Assembly: GCF_963678875.1 (NCBI RefSeq)
Contig: NZ_OY787456.1
Coordinates: forward strand, 1,178,001-1,242,000
Reading direction: 5' to 3'
Source of the DNA: an uncultured Hyphomonas sp.
GTDB lineage: Bacteria > Pseudomonadota > Alphaproteobacteria > Caulobacterales > Hyphomonadaceae
DNA: 64,000 nucleotides
The number at the start of each line of letters is the position of its first letter. The first letter of the stretch is position 1. A model generated the notes under the pieces. That model saw only the letters and a list, made by a program, of their open reading frames with translations. It was not told the DNA's origin and made no database searches. Position numbers and translations under genes: made by a program. Positions 50,946 through 60,573 of the stretch are shown piece by piece.

Positions 50946-53588
50946 TCAGGCTCCCTGAATTTGTTCTCGTAATTGTTCGGCAACGTCTGGGTTCAATTCG
51001 TAACCTTCGTATTCCTCGATCAGGAAGTCATCAAAGCGTTCTATGGCCCATTCATTTATGGTCTCAAGCGCGCCAGACGGCATTAGCGCATGACGTTGAC
51101 ATAGTTCGCTGTAGTCGGCTTCGCTCCATTGATTTCGATCCAAAAGAACGCGAACAAAAACTGAATGCTTTGGGTCCAGACCACTTAGAATATCGCTGCC
51201 GCGCGGTTCGACTTCTTCATCTGCTTCTGTGTCTTGTTCGGGTTCGTCACTGGAAAAGATTGAACCCAGAAGGCGAGATACATCTGCCGTTTGTCGCTGC
51301 GTTTCATTGATACGCTCGGCATTGAGCTGCACACCACTAACGTTCTTGATGGGGGGGTCTTCTGGAATTGCTTCACCGGAAGAGGTTCCTTGCGCGTCTC
51401 GAACCCGCACAAGGCCGTTGGCCATAGAAGCATCGTGAAGATCGGCATATACGCTATCAACATCGAGCCCGAGAGCTTTGTAGATTTTTTCGATGCCACC
51501 AACTTCTTCTGGCTGAATAACAGAATCGGCACTTGCCATAAAAAGAGCCATTCGACGGAATGCTTGCCGCTCTGCCTCTGTGCTTTCTTTCATCCGCTGG
51601 CGGAGAAAAGCCATATCGGGAGGAACTGCCAGAAGCCATTTCAGATTTGCAGATAAGCGCACTCTTTCGGATTGACTTAGATCAGGTGCGTTTTGCACCG
51701 CCGATTCAAGTGCGGCCTGTTCAGCGGGCACAACTTCACCATCGGCCTGCGCAACATATGTCCCTAGCGCGATTTCTGCGAGCGCCGAGCGATACTCGCT
51801 GGAAACTACCTCAAGCGCAGAAATGTCTTCGGGCAACCTAAATACAACGATCGGGTCTTCCGTCTTAGGACTTCTTATCGCGTACCTGGGGTCCGGTGCG
51901 ATCCCAAACCCAAGACGCGCCATCGCATCCGCCGATCCAGTGAAGTGCTTCTTCCCAAGCTTCTCCGGTCGCTTACCCTCAAGCCGCTCCACGAGATCAA
52001 GCGCGGGTACAAGTCCTCCCGACTTAATTGCATTCTCTGCCCAACTTTTGAGGCCATCCAATTCAGCAGACGGGAAGTATGCCCATAGCGCCGATGGCAA
52101 CAGAGCCTGAGCTTCCAGAGAACCTCGCCCATCCGGATTTCGCCCAAGGTAGCGACTGAACTTATCAAGTTCATCCATTGAGGCTGAGGCGAGCTTTTGC
52201 GCGTCGGTCACTGGCTGGCGAAGACTGGAAACGTCCGGCACTGACCGCCCGTCTACCAAAATCGGCAAGTCAATTTCAAATTCACCTGAAGCTGCCCGGT
52301 ATGATGACTTCAGCACCCGTTTCGGCTTTCGAACTTTCATTCCGTTCGGATAAGCAAGGTCGAACTTAATCTGAAACAGCGTTTTGAATTCTTCCCAACA
52401 GCGAGTGGCAGGTGTTCGAAGGTGTCGTTCGGGGTGGCACATGAACCAACTAAGCACCCAATCCGCATTCAAAGGTTCATCGCGCGCAATTCTAGTCCCC
52501 AACGACGCACGCAGGGACAGCGGCAAGTCATAATCATCATTTTCGAAGACGGGTTCGGATGCGGCGGCTTCAGACAAGGAAACTTTGGCTGCATCGACAA
52601 ATCGATTTAAGTAATTCCGGACCGAATAATTGTCTGGGTATGCATTCTTCAATCGGATAACTTCGGCCAGAATTTCCTGCTTTTCGGATTGGCTTGGCGC
52701 GTCAACGAAGAAGCGCCGTTCAAGTCCGTAGAAGTACAAGAACATATAACCGACATTGTAGCGCGGATCGGAGCGCCCCGTAGCGAGCCAGTCCAGGTAG
52801 GTGGCGCGTGACCGAGCTGTGATGGAGGAATAGCCGGGCCAGTACGGTAAGCCAGTACCTTCAAAATCTCCTCCACTATTTCCCACGGCAAGCGAAGGGT
52901 CGATATACGCGCGACACCGCTCGCCATAGCGGTCAACCTTTGGCGCCGCGCCGACATACACCATGCCGCCGATATTGCGCTTACCAACTGCGGCGTTCTC
53001 AGTACTTGCTACCCAAGCTTGGCGCTTTGGTTTGTTAGGTGTTCGGGGTGTTGGTGGGCTTGCCAAGCTACTCCGGTCAACGGCACTTCGGAGAGGTTGT
53101 ACGGTTGAAGGCCTACTCGCAGAATTTGCTGCTGAATGTCCCGCGCTGCCCGCTTTCGGCTCCAGCGTCTTGGAAGGGCTTTTCCTCCTTCCAAAAAGAA
53201 GAACGAGAATAAACCCCGCAGCAACCGCGAGCATCCAAGTTGCCCACTGATTGCCCTGCCGCTCAGTGGGTTGCGGCACTGCTTCCACTTCTACTGGAGG
53301 AGGTGGGTTGCGAACCCGCTCGATGGCGGCCTGCGTGGCCGCATCAATTTCGCCGCTTGCATCTATGTTCTGGTTCTTCTGAAATGCTTCAAGAGCGGCC
53401 ATCGTTTTTGGACCCATGAACCCATCAGCGGTGCCGGACAAATAACCTTCTTCGATCAGGAAGGTTTGAACATCTTCCACTTCTGGACTTTGGGCTTCGC
53501 TAGTGAGGGGGGCCAACGTGCCCCAAGCAAGAGCTAGGCAAGCCATCAGGGCATGTCGAAAAAAGTTGCTGGCCATTTTAGCTTTCAT
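50946..53588 (-). CDS. sngA: TerB-domain protein of a Shango-type system with envelope anchor (SngA)
   Basis: An 880-residue protein. Visible parts in order: signal peptide (1-33, ending EAQS); peptidoglycan-binding type 1 domain (about 35-92, VQTFLIEEGYLSGTADGFMGPKTMAALEAFQ); membrane helix (about 114-133) followed by RRK; Ser/Pro-rich linker (to 190); TerB_N-like region from about 197 (IGGMVYVGAAP, YIDPSLAVG); TerB-like helical domain near 600-740 with acidic ADGEVVPAE and ADSVIQPEE; and a TerB_C-like end. The topology would put the first domain in the periplasm and the TerB parts in the cytoplasm. TerB plus SngB and SngC suggests Shango; the anchor is unusual as far as I know. Confidence 0.75.
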   Translation of the reverse strand: MKAKMASNFFRHALMACLALAWGTLAPLTSEAQSPEVEDVQTFLIEEGYLSGTADGFMGPKTMAALEAFQKNQNIDASGEIDAATQAAIERVRNPPPPVEVEAVPQPTERQGNQWATWMLAVAAGFILVLLFGRRKSPSKTLEPKAGSAGHSAANSASRPSTVQPLRSAVDRSSLASPPTPRTPNKPKRQAWVASTENAAVGKRNIGGMVYVGAAPKVDRYGERCRAYIDPSLAVGNSGGDFEGTGLPYWPGYSSITARSRATYLDWLATGRSDPRYNVGYMFLYFYGLERRFFVDAPSQSEKQEILAEVIRLKNAYPDNYSVRNYLNRFVDAAKVSLSEAAASEPVFENDDYDLPLSLRASLGTRIARDEPLNADWVLSWFMCHPERHLRTPATRCWEEFKTLFQIKFDLAYPNGMKVRKPKRVLKSSYRAASGEFEIDLPILVDGRSVPDVSSLRQPVTDAQKLASASMDELDKFSRYLGRNPDGRGSLEAQALLPSALWAYFPSAELDGLKSWAENAIKSGGLVPALDLVERLEGKRPEKLGKKHFTGSADAMARLGFGIAPDPRYAIRSPKTEDPIVVFRLPEDISALEVVSSEYRSALAEIALGTYVAQADGEVVPAEQAALESAVQNAPDLSQSERVRLSANLKWLLAVPPDMAFLRQRMKESTEAERQAFRRMALFMASADSVIQPEEVGGIEKIYKALGLDVDSVYADLHDASMANGLVRVRDAQGTSSGEAIPEDPPIKNVSGVQLNAERINETQRQTADVSRLLGSIFSSDEPEQDTEADEEVEPRGSDILSGLDPKHSVFVRVLLDRNQWSEADYSELCQRHALMPSGALETINEWAIERFDDFLIEEYEGYELNPDVAEQLREQIQGA

Positions 53589-53747
53589 AGTGAAGGGGTT
53601 TCATCAACATCTCACACAATTGGACGTTGAACTATAGCTTCGAAGGATGCGCAGTTTTCGGTCTGAAACCCCCCTCGTTGCCCGCATTTGCGTTAATTCT
53701 ATGCGCATTGCTCAGGTGCTCGTTTCCTGCGCAGAAATTTGGTGGGA

Positions 53748-56700
53748 CTATGCTGTCGTCTGAGCTGCATGTTCGTTCAATGACACACAGCTGGTGGAAG
53801 CCCCTAGCGTTGCCTTCGCGATGTCCACAAGGTGCTGATGGTGCGTGAAAAACAGTACCTGAGTCTTCTCCGCCAACTTTCCCAATAGTCGAAACCCAGC
53901 TGCGGCCCTGTCATCATCGAAGTTGATGAACAAGTCGTCGGCCACGAACGGCAGCGCCGTTGCCCGCTCAAGGTAGTCTTCTATCGAGGCAACTCGAAGC
54001 GCCAGGTAAAGCTGATCGGCGGTGCCGGTGCTCATGCCCGACACTGGCACGACGCTCTCGCCCGGCCGTATCCCGATGAGGTGGGCAGTGTCCTGGTCGT
54101 CAAAGTCCACACGCAAGCTAGCGAACGAGCCGGCGGTCATGACCTGAAACAACTCTCCTGCACGCTTGAGCAGCGGCGCCTGCTTCTCTCGCCGGTATCG
54201 GTCGATGGCCCATTGCAGCAGGATTGCAGACGTTTTGACCCGAGCGTACCGCTCGGCCACTTCACCCATTTCAGTTAATGCCTCTTCCTTGGTCGCCGCA
54301 GCCTGTGCGGCCGCATCATCACCGCCGATCGCCTGGAAGGCTAGACGCGTCTGCGAGCGGACATCACTGGCCTCGTTCTGCTGCTTTCTCAAGTCTTCAA
54401 GTTTCGCCTGAAGGGACTCTTCCTCGGCCACCACTTCATCAATCGCTAGTCCCTCGCACTCGGATTCCAGCTCTTCAATGCTCTTGCCGTCACCGTCCTG
54501 CTGTAGCTTTTCAATTATCTTTTTCTGTTCCTCAAAAATTGCCCGTTGATTGTCGGACCGCTCGATCGCTGCCTTCAGCTTGTCGTTGTCTTCGACGCTT
54601 GCTGTTCGCTTTAGGTGAGCGACGGAAGCCGCCAACTCCCGACGCTGACCTTCAAGCGACTTGATCTGCTCATTCAGGTCATCAATGTCCTCGTCCCGTT
54701 TCTCTCGCAGTCCCTGAATTCGCTCGGCGTCGTTGAGTCGGGTCTCCAATGCCGCAAGCGCATCGTCTGCCGGCTCGCCAGCAAGGTCAGGCGCGACAGC
54801 CTGCACTAACTGACCGACAACATGTTCGAAGTCAGCAACGTCCCTTTGAATCTTTTCGATGCGATCGTGTCGTAGCGAGTTGATCCGACTGGCCGCCTCC
54901 CGCATTTGGTCGATAATGCCAATCTGTGCATCAGCAGCATCAGCGCCGGTATTGACAGGAAGACCGAGATCACCAAGCGCGGCAGTCCATTTTTCCTGCC
55001 ATTCAGCTAGCGCTTTCTTTGCCGCCTCGAGGTCCCGCTGCCGGCGCCCAACGAGCCTGCTGGCTTCGGCCGCATCTTTTTCCAGTTGAGACTTCCTGTT
55101 AGCGTGGGCCTCGCGAACCCGAAGCTCTTCCGCCGCCCGTTCGACAACTATGGTGAGTGCGTCCGATTTTAGTGAGCCAATTTCGACACCCAGGGCAGCC
55201 AACTCACCAATCAACAGTTCTGTTGCTGTCTGTTCTTCGGCTTGAGCCGCCTCTAGTGCACTGTCAGCGTCGTCCCGTGTTTCCAGCGCGTCCAACACCT
55301 CGTCGCGGCCTTCAAGCCATTCCAGCATGACCTCAGGCGCTTCCGGCTCAAACGGTGCCCCGCTCCAAAGCGCGACCCAATCGGCTTTCAGCTGCTTGCC
55401 TTCCTCCACAAGGTTCTTCTCGTTTTCCTGCGCCTGACCGATAAGCACTTTCTGCTCCTCGATCTTCCGCTGGATCTCGGCGATGCGTCCGGCGACTTCG
55501 GCACGATCGAAACGCCGATCTGCAAGTTCATCAGCCTTCACGGCGGCCGGTTCAAAAGCGCCAGCCAGATTTTCGATCTCATCTTTGTACTGAGCGACCT
55601 GTTGCGGAGGAATCGGCTGCTCATCGATATGCTTGAGCTTCACCAGTTGCCATAGAACGTCGCGTCGACCACGCGCATCCTTCAAGTCTTCGATCGTGAC
55701 TACCAGCTCGTCGTTTTTAGCTCGCTCGAGTGCTGCAGCGGAACCGTTCAACTCCTGCTCAACGGATGCAATACGCTGCCGCGTTTCCTTTAGCTGCCTC
55801 TGCCACTCATCCTGCTTTTCACGCTGTGTCTGTACCTTGGTTCGTGCTGGCACGTTCATGTCGATCAATGTCGTTTCATCGTCAACACTGGGGCTAAGTA
55901 CACCAAGCCGTCGCGTTAACTGGCTCCTGGCGCTCTTCAACACCTCTGCTGCAGAGCGCACCCGACCGGCGATGTCACCCTGTTCGCGAACGCTCTTCAG
56001 CGCGATGGCCATCCGAGAAGTGTCAACCGGCTCACCGGCCTCAACAAGTTCGTCCTGCAACCCAGCACGTTCTTCCTGTGATTCTTCAAGTAGCCGCGTT
56101 TTACCCGCAACATCGCTTTCCAGCTCACCTCTTTGGTTGAGCAACGATCGCACGACACTGACCTTTGGCCGTGGCGGAATGCGCTCGATAAGCGTGGATG
56201 GGTTCGCGTCCTGCCAGCCAAGCTCTGCAGCATCGCGCTTGAGCTCACGTTCGGCAGCGTCCAGCTCTGCCTCGCGCTTGGGCAGGTCAGCTTTTTCGGC
56301 ACGAATCTCGATGCGGCGTTCGCATGTTTGACGAATCTCTACCGCCTTTTGGATGGTCGTCTCGTCGTAGGTCAGCTTTTCGAGTGCTTCTTCGGCACGT
56401 TGAAGCTGATCCTTAAGCGTGCCGATACGCGCGGCCGCTTCGGCTTCCTCGCGCTCGTTTTCGGCGAGAAGCCTTGCCGCATCTTCCGGCAGAGCAATCA
56501 CTTGGCCGAGTTCCTCCAGAAGCCGCTCAAGTTCATTCTTTCTGCGAATTTCCCGACCTACGCGGCGAATCCGGCTCAGCCTGTTTCGGTTGACTGTCGC
56601 TTCACTGATCGCGCGATCAATGTTGCCATAGGCCTCTTCCGCGTCTTCATAAGTCTTCTTAAGCTCCCGCCATTTTGCGACGGTGAGTGTCTGCTCCCGT

Positions 56701-57302
56701 TGTTCCCGCTGGGCAGCATCCAACTTCTCCTCTGCAATCGAGAACTTGCGGTGTTTTGCTCTCCGCCCCGGACTCCACAAGCTCTCGGCTTCAGTGGAGA
56801 GTTGTATCAAACGCTCCCTCAATCCCCCGATACCAGCCCCAGCTGCGAACAGCATCTGACCCACATCGTCCTTAGCCTCAAGGATGGCCCGGCCGCCGGC
56901 TTCGAGGCGTGTGTGATCAAGGCTGAACATGCGTTCAAAGAATGTACGGTCAGCGTCGGCAAGGTAGGAGCGGAGCACCGTCTCTGCACCAGGTGCCGGC
57001 AATCCCTCGGGTCCCAGCAGCGTGTCCTTGTTGCCCTTCCTGCGTAGGACCTCCAGAACCTCGCTGCCGTTTTCCAGAACGGCGCCAATTCGCATATCTC
57101 CATATCCATGCAGAAACCCGTACGGAGTCTTCCCGTGGATGCCGAACAAAAGATCTTCAATGGCGGATAGCGCCGTGGACTTCCCGGCCTCATTCGGGCC
57201 GAAAATTATGTGGAGGTCCGACTTGCCGCCGGGCAATTCAAGCGACCTCTCTGTAAAGTGGCCGTAGCGCAACAGATTAAGGCACCGAATTCGCACGCTC
57301 AT
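53748..57302 (-). CDS. YhaN-like SMC/Rad50-type ATPase
   Basis: An 1184-residue coiled-coil ATPase of the AAA_27/YhaN type. The N-head has Walker A IIFGPNEAGKSTALSAIEDLLFG (35-50) and the family-specific FLHGYGDMRIG and DRTFFERMFSLDHTRLEAGG. Two long coiled-coil arms (roughly 170-480 and 560-1030) surround a hinge region. The C-head has the signature MSTGTADQLYLALRVA, Walker B FVADDLFINFDDDRAA and the H-loop LFFTHHQH. It pairs with the exonuclease-like protein upstream (ATGA overlap), as in SbcCD/Rad50-Mre11-like complexes that tether and cut DNA ends. Located between the Shango trio and the relaxase. Confidence 0.85.
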   Translation of the reverse strand: MSVRIRCLNLLRYGHFTERSLELPGGKSDLHIIFGPNEAGKSTALSAIEDLLFGIHGKTPYGFLHGYGDMRIGAVLENGSEVLEVLRRKGNKDTLLGPEGLPAPGAETVLRSYLADADRTFFERMFSLDHTRLEAGGRAILEAKDDVGQMLFAAGAGIGGLRERLIQLSTEAESLWSPGRRAKHRKFSIAEEKLDAAQREQREQTLTVAKWRELKKTYEDAEEAYGNIDRAISEATVNRNRLSRIRRVGREIRRKNELERLLEELGQVIALPEDAARLLAENEREEAEAAARIGTLKDQLQRAEEALEKLTYDETTIQKAVEIRQTCERRIEIRAEKADLPKREAELDAAERELKRDAAELGWQDANPSTLIERIPPRPKVSVVRSLLNQRGELESDVAGKTRLLEESQEERAGLQDELVEAGEPVDTSRMAIALKSVREQGDIAGRVRSAAEVLKSARSQLTRRLGVLSPSVDDETTLIDMNVPARTKVQTQREKQDEWQRQLKETRQRIASVEQELNGSAAALERAKNDELVVTIEDLKDARGRRDVLWQLVKLKHIDEQPIPPQQVAQYKDEIENLAGAFEPAAVKADELADRRFDRAEVAGRIAEIQRKIEEQKVLIGQAQENEKNLVEEGKQLKADWVALWSGAPFEPEAPEVMLEWLEGRDEVLDALETRDDADSALEAAQAEEQTATELLIGELAALGVEIGSLKSDALTIVVERAAEELRVREAHANRKSQLEKDAAEASRLVGRRQRDLEAAKKALAEWQEKWTAALGDLGLPVNTGADAADAQIGIIDQMREAASRINSLRHDRIEKIQRDVADFEHVVGQLVQAVAPDLAGEPADDALAALETRLNDAERIQGLREKRDEDIDDLNEQIKSLEGQRRELAASVAHLKRTASVEDNDKLKAAIERSDNQRAIFEEQKKIIEKLQQDGDGKSIEELESECEGLAIDEVVAEEESLQAKLEDLRKQQNEASDVRSQTRLAFQAIGGDDAAAQAAATKEEALTEMGEVAERYARVKTSAILLQWAIDRYRREKQAPLLKRAGELFQVMTAGSFASLRVDFDDQDTAHLIGIRPGESVVPVSGMSTGTADQLYLALRVASIEDYLERATALPFVADDLFINFDDDRAAAGFRLLGKLAEKTQVLFFTHHQHLVDIAKATLGASTSCVSLNEHAAQTTA

Positions 57303-58570
57303 TCCTCCGGCGCCGTTAGCCGTGCAGACAAATAAGGTGAGACCTCGTTGATCAGTGCTGTGAAATCGCCGTCTACAACGGCCCTTAACACGCCATCGTC
57401 GATGTTGCCGCGAACCTCGTGGGGTAGCTGGCGTACGAGTTTGCCAATATCGTCCTCAATCTGCACCAGCAGGTCCTTGTCCATTGTGGCTTCCTGCAAC
57501 AGGCGCTGTAGGTCACCGATGGCATCTTCACGCTCAGCGAGCGTTTCGGAATCTACTTCACCTTGAGTGCTGATGACCACTTTCTCCACCCAGGCGACTT
57601 CGTCGCCGAGACCAAGGGCGCGGGCACGGGCTTCAGCCAGCATCCGGTCCTCAGATGCAAAAAGCTGATCATGAATTGCGGTTCTTCCTTCAAGCACAAT
57701 TCGGCAGGCCAGGAGCCGCCCGTTGGCTGTAGGAATGGCCGCTTCCACGGCATCATCAATGCGGTCAATCACATCGCCGAAGCGCTCCACATCGGCTAAC
57801 GGCACAGACAAAACTGCCCAGCGCACTACATCACAGGGGATCATCGACAGCTCAACGATGTCTCCGTCCTCGACGGTCACGAGGGTCGCGCCCTTGGCAC
57901 CGACCTCGCGAGCATGGCGCCCCTGAAGGTTGCCAGGAAAGACGACGTGAGGATTCTCGTGCAGTACACTTGCCTGATGCACGTGACCGAGCGCCCAATA
58001 GTCGTAGCCCTTGTTAGTCAGATCATCGATTGCGCACGGGGCGTAGTTTGCGTGACCACCCATACCGCCAAGCCCAGTGTGCAGCACGCCAATGTTGAAG
58101 GCGCCAGGAACGGGGGGCGGGTATTGGGGAACAAGATTGTCCGTGACATCGCGCTGCAGGAAGCTCTGCCCGTGCAGAACTACTTTCAGCTCGTCCAGTA
58201 CAAATGTTTCCGCGCTGCGTGGACCGAAGACATGCACGTTATCGGGCAAATCGAGTCTCCGAGTGATTTGGCTTTCGGCATCGTGGTTTCCGTGAAGCAA
58301 GTAAACAGGAATGCCTTCCTTCTTGAGCCTCCCCATTTGCGCAGCGAAGAACAGTCCGGTCTTGTAGTCCCGCCAGTCCCCATCATAGAGGTCGCCAGCG
58401 ATGATGAGAAAATCGACCGCTTCCTCAATTGCTAGTCCGACAAGTGTATCAAGCGCCTCGCGGGTCGCAGTGCGTACCCGGGCGACAGCGCTACCCTCCA
58501 GGCTAGAAAGGCCTCGTAACGGGCTGTCTAGATGAATGTCAGCTGCATGGAAAAAGCGAAAGCGAGTCAT
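57299..58570 (-). CDS. YhaO/SbcD-like metallophosphoesterase (Mre11-type nuclease)
   Basis: About 423 residues. All phosphoesterase motifs are present: ADIHLDSPL (I), AGDLYDGDW (II), LLHGNHDAES (III), VLHTGLGG, and ALGHVHQASV (V). Two-metal nuclease partner for the YhaN-like ATPase. ATG at 58570 is favoured over a TTG at 58597 because it begins directly at the family start (MTRFRFFHAADIHLD). It is the first gene of the cassette, about 100 bp from the 3' end of the relaxase gene. Confidence 0.85.
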   Translation of the reverse strand: MTRFRFFHAADIHLDSPLRGLSSLEGSAVARVRTATREALDTLVGLAIEEAVDFLIIAGDLYDGDWRDYKTGLFFAAQMGRLKKEGIPVYLLHGNHDAESQITRRLDLPDNVHVFGPRSAETFVLDELKVVLHGQSFLQRDVTDNLVPQYPPPVPGAFNIGVLHTGLGGMGGHANYAPCAIDDLTNKGYDYWALGHVHQASVLHENPHVVFPGNLQGRHAREVGAKGATLVTVEDGDIVELSMIPCDVVRWAVLSVPLADVERFGDVIDRIDDAVEAAIPTANGRLLACRIVLEGRTAIHDQLFASEDRMLAEARARALGLGDEVAWVEKVVISTQGEVDSETLAEREDAIGDLQRLLQEATMDKDLLVQIEDDIGKLVRQLPHEVRGNIDDGVLRAVVDGDFTALINEVSPYLSARLTAPEE

Positions 58571-58668
58571 CGGGGCGCATTCTTCGTCTGATTGCAAAGA
58601 GATGCAAGAATCTATTAGACGCGCTGCCGTCGGCGAGTGGAAATAAAGAAGTCAATCGCCTTTGGGAC

Positions 58669-60573
58669 CTATTCTGTCATCCCGATCCCGCGCCCAAGAG
58701 TCCACGAAATCCTGCCCCCACGCAGGACCCCAGACACTGCCATCCCGCGCCGCTGCTCGAGCACTTGCCGCCAGGGCACAATGGTAAAATCCCGCTGCCG
58801 TTCAATGACCGCAAATTTCCCGCTCACGCGCGAAACCGGCTCGCGGTACGTACCGTCGACATGACCGCGTTCCGGTGCCGGTGAATAGGGCTTTCCAATC
58901 TCGTCACTCAGAGACCGTCCTGCCTGGGCCAGGTCGCGCTTCAACAGGTCAGATTTCTTTGCCGCAGATAGCCCTGTGCCAGCCTCAACTTGCATTCCGA
59001 TGCCCGCCAGGAATGCACGTCGCTTCACCTGCGCCTCAGCAACCTCCTGGCCAAACCCAAGCGGCACACCGGATGGAGGAGGCGCCTCGTCCAGCCAGGT
59101 GACGCCCAGCGCTGTTTCCTGATCCTTCAGCCCAAGCTCAGATCGCACGAACAAATGCGCCGACCTGAACCGCGCTTGTGTCCGTTCATAGTCCTTCGCG
59201 CGGTCCAGAAAATCCGGTGGGATTTTCCAGTCCGCCTCCGCCGTCCGTTCGACGTGACCTGCTCGCCGCAAGGCTTCCAGCCTTCTCACATGCGTCGCGA
59301 CAAATTCCGGACCGGAGCGTGGGTCATCGGCCTGATGCAGGCTCGCCGAATAGGTTCCACTATTCGCCTGTGCGATCCGGTCAATGGTGATGTCCGAAGG
59401 TTTCGGCTCAAGATTTGGTGGCGATACCGTGACGATCGCGCCGCGTTTCAGATCCTCGACTTCGCCGGCAACACCGAGTTCGACAAAGACAGCGCGGCCA
59501 TCAAGGCTGTCGATAATGACATAGGCCCGGTCATGTGCTTCGCCTGTAAGGCCCGTCTGCAAGACCGCACCGGTCACGCTCCGCCCGTCAGGATCGGACT
59601 TATCGAAGATCGCATCTGCATCGAGCCGCCGGTCTCCATGGCCGGCAAGCGCACGGTTCATCGTCTTGATGATGTCATGGCGCTCAGACAAGCCACGCAG
59701 GACATCCCGGAAGCTATCCCGCATCTGCCAGCGTCCGGCACCAAGTTTCTGGGCAAGCCCGAGCCGTTCCAGTGTCCGCAGCCGGGCGGCATGAAGGGTG
59801 CGATACTGCGAGGGGCTGTCCTTCAGCCGGAACTCCCCCTCAGGACTAATCTGCCGTGCGATAAAATGATCAATCCGCGTCACGCGCTCGGCGGCAACTT
59901 CGGCATTGAGTTTTCGCTCCTGTTCGAGCCTTGTCTCCGGACCGAGTTCCAGCGTGACCAGATCCTCCGCGCGCTCCCGAATTCCATGAGAAATGTACGC
60001 CCTTGGAATGACCAGATCCGAGCCATCGTCACGGCGTCCCCGGATAACCAGGTGAGCATGCGGCCGACCCGTATCATGGTGCACCGCGCCGACCCATTCT
60101 AGCCGCGTGTCGAGATCAGTTTCCATCTGCGAGACGAGATCGCGGACGAAGGGCTTGAGGTCGGCCATCTCAGTGCCATCCTCGGGCGAGACGATGAACC
60201 GGAAATGATGCCGGTCGTCTGCGATGGACTTGGTGAGATCGGAAACGCCTGCATCCTCGCTCATCGCGTCGAAGAGTTTGCCGCGATCCTTCTCTTCAAG
60301 CGCGGCATCCCGGCGGATGTATCCGATATGCGCGGCAAGGGCCGCCGCGCTCGATGCCGACATGCGCACGATGCGGGCCTTGACGATGACGCGCCGTTGT
60401 CCGCCACGCGGCTTAGGACGCGGCCGGGCGGGCAGGGCAGTACGCCGGACGCCTCCGGCCGAGGACAGCGCTTTCGTCATCCGCGTGAGATAGGTCTTCG
60501 CGCGCCCTCCTGACCCGGCAGACCGAATCCTGCCAGGTCTCGGCGTAAACGAATCGTCCGGAGGCGTGCTCAT
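58669..60573 (-). CDS. Relaxase / mobilisation nuclease (DUF3363 family)
   Basis: A 634-residue relaxase that nicks oriT and leads the strand into the recipient. It has the three-His motif in VHHDTGRPHAHLVIRG (H165, H166, H172, H174) and a tyrosine candidate in HIGYIRRD (Y85). The DUF3363 C-terminal region includes TGAVLQTGLTGEAHDRAYVIIDSLDGRAVFVEL and a basic tail. The start overlaps the traF stop (ATGA). In related Trb ICEs it adjoins traG; here the 11-kb cassette separates them. Confidence 0.9.
   Translation of the reverse strand: MSTPPDDSFTPRPGRIRSAGSGGRAKTYLTRMTKALSSAGGVRRTALPARPRPKPRGGQRRVIVKARIVRMSASSAAALAAHIGYIRRDAALEEKDRGKLFDAMSEDAGVSDLTKSIADDRHHFRFIVSPEDGTEMADLKPFVRDLVSQMETDLDTRLEWVGAVHHDTGRPHAHLVIRGRRDDGSDLVIPRAYISHGIRERAEDLVTLELGPETRLEQERKLNAEVAAERVTRIDHFIARQISPEGEFRLKDSPSQYRTLHAARLRTLERLGLAQKLGAGRWQMRDSFRDVLRGLSERHDIIKTMNRALAGHGDRRLDADAIFDKSDPDGRSVTGAVLQTGLTGEAHDRAYVIIDSLDGRAVFVELGVAGEVEDLKRGAIVTVSPPNLEPKPSDITIDRIAQANSGTYSASLHQADDPRSGPEFVATHVRRLEALRRAGHVERTAEADWKIPPDFLDRAKDYERTQARFRSAHLFVRSELGLKDQETALGVTWLDEAPPPSGVPLGFGQEVAEAQVKRRAFLAGIGMQVEAGTGLSAAKKSDLLKRDLAQAGRSLSDEIGKPYSPAPERGHVDGTYREPVSRVSGKFAVIERQRDFTIVPWRQVLEQRRGMAVSGVLRGGRISWTLGRGIGMTE

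Noticed and set aside
45173..58570. YhaN/YhaO pair as housekeeping sbcCD
   Set aside because: The ATPase has the YhaN-type AAA_27 head and motifs rather than SbcC ones, and it lies inside an ICE next to defence genes.
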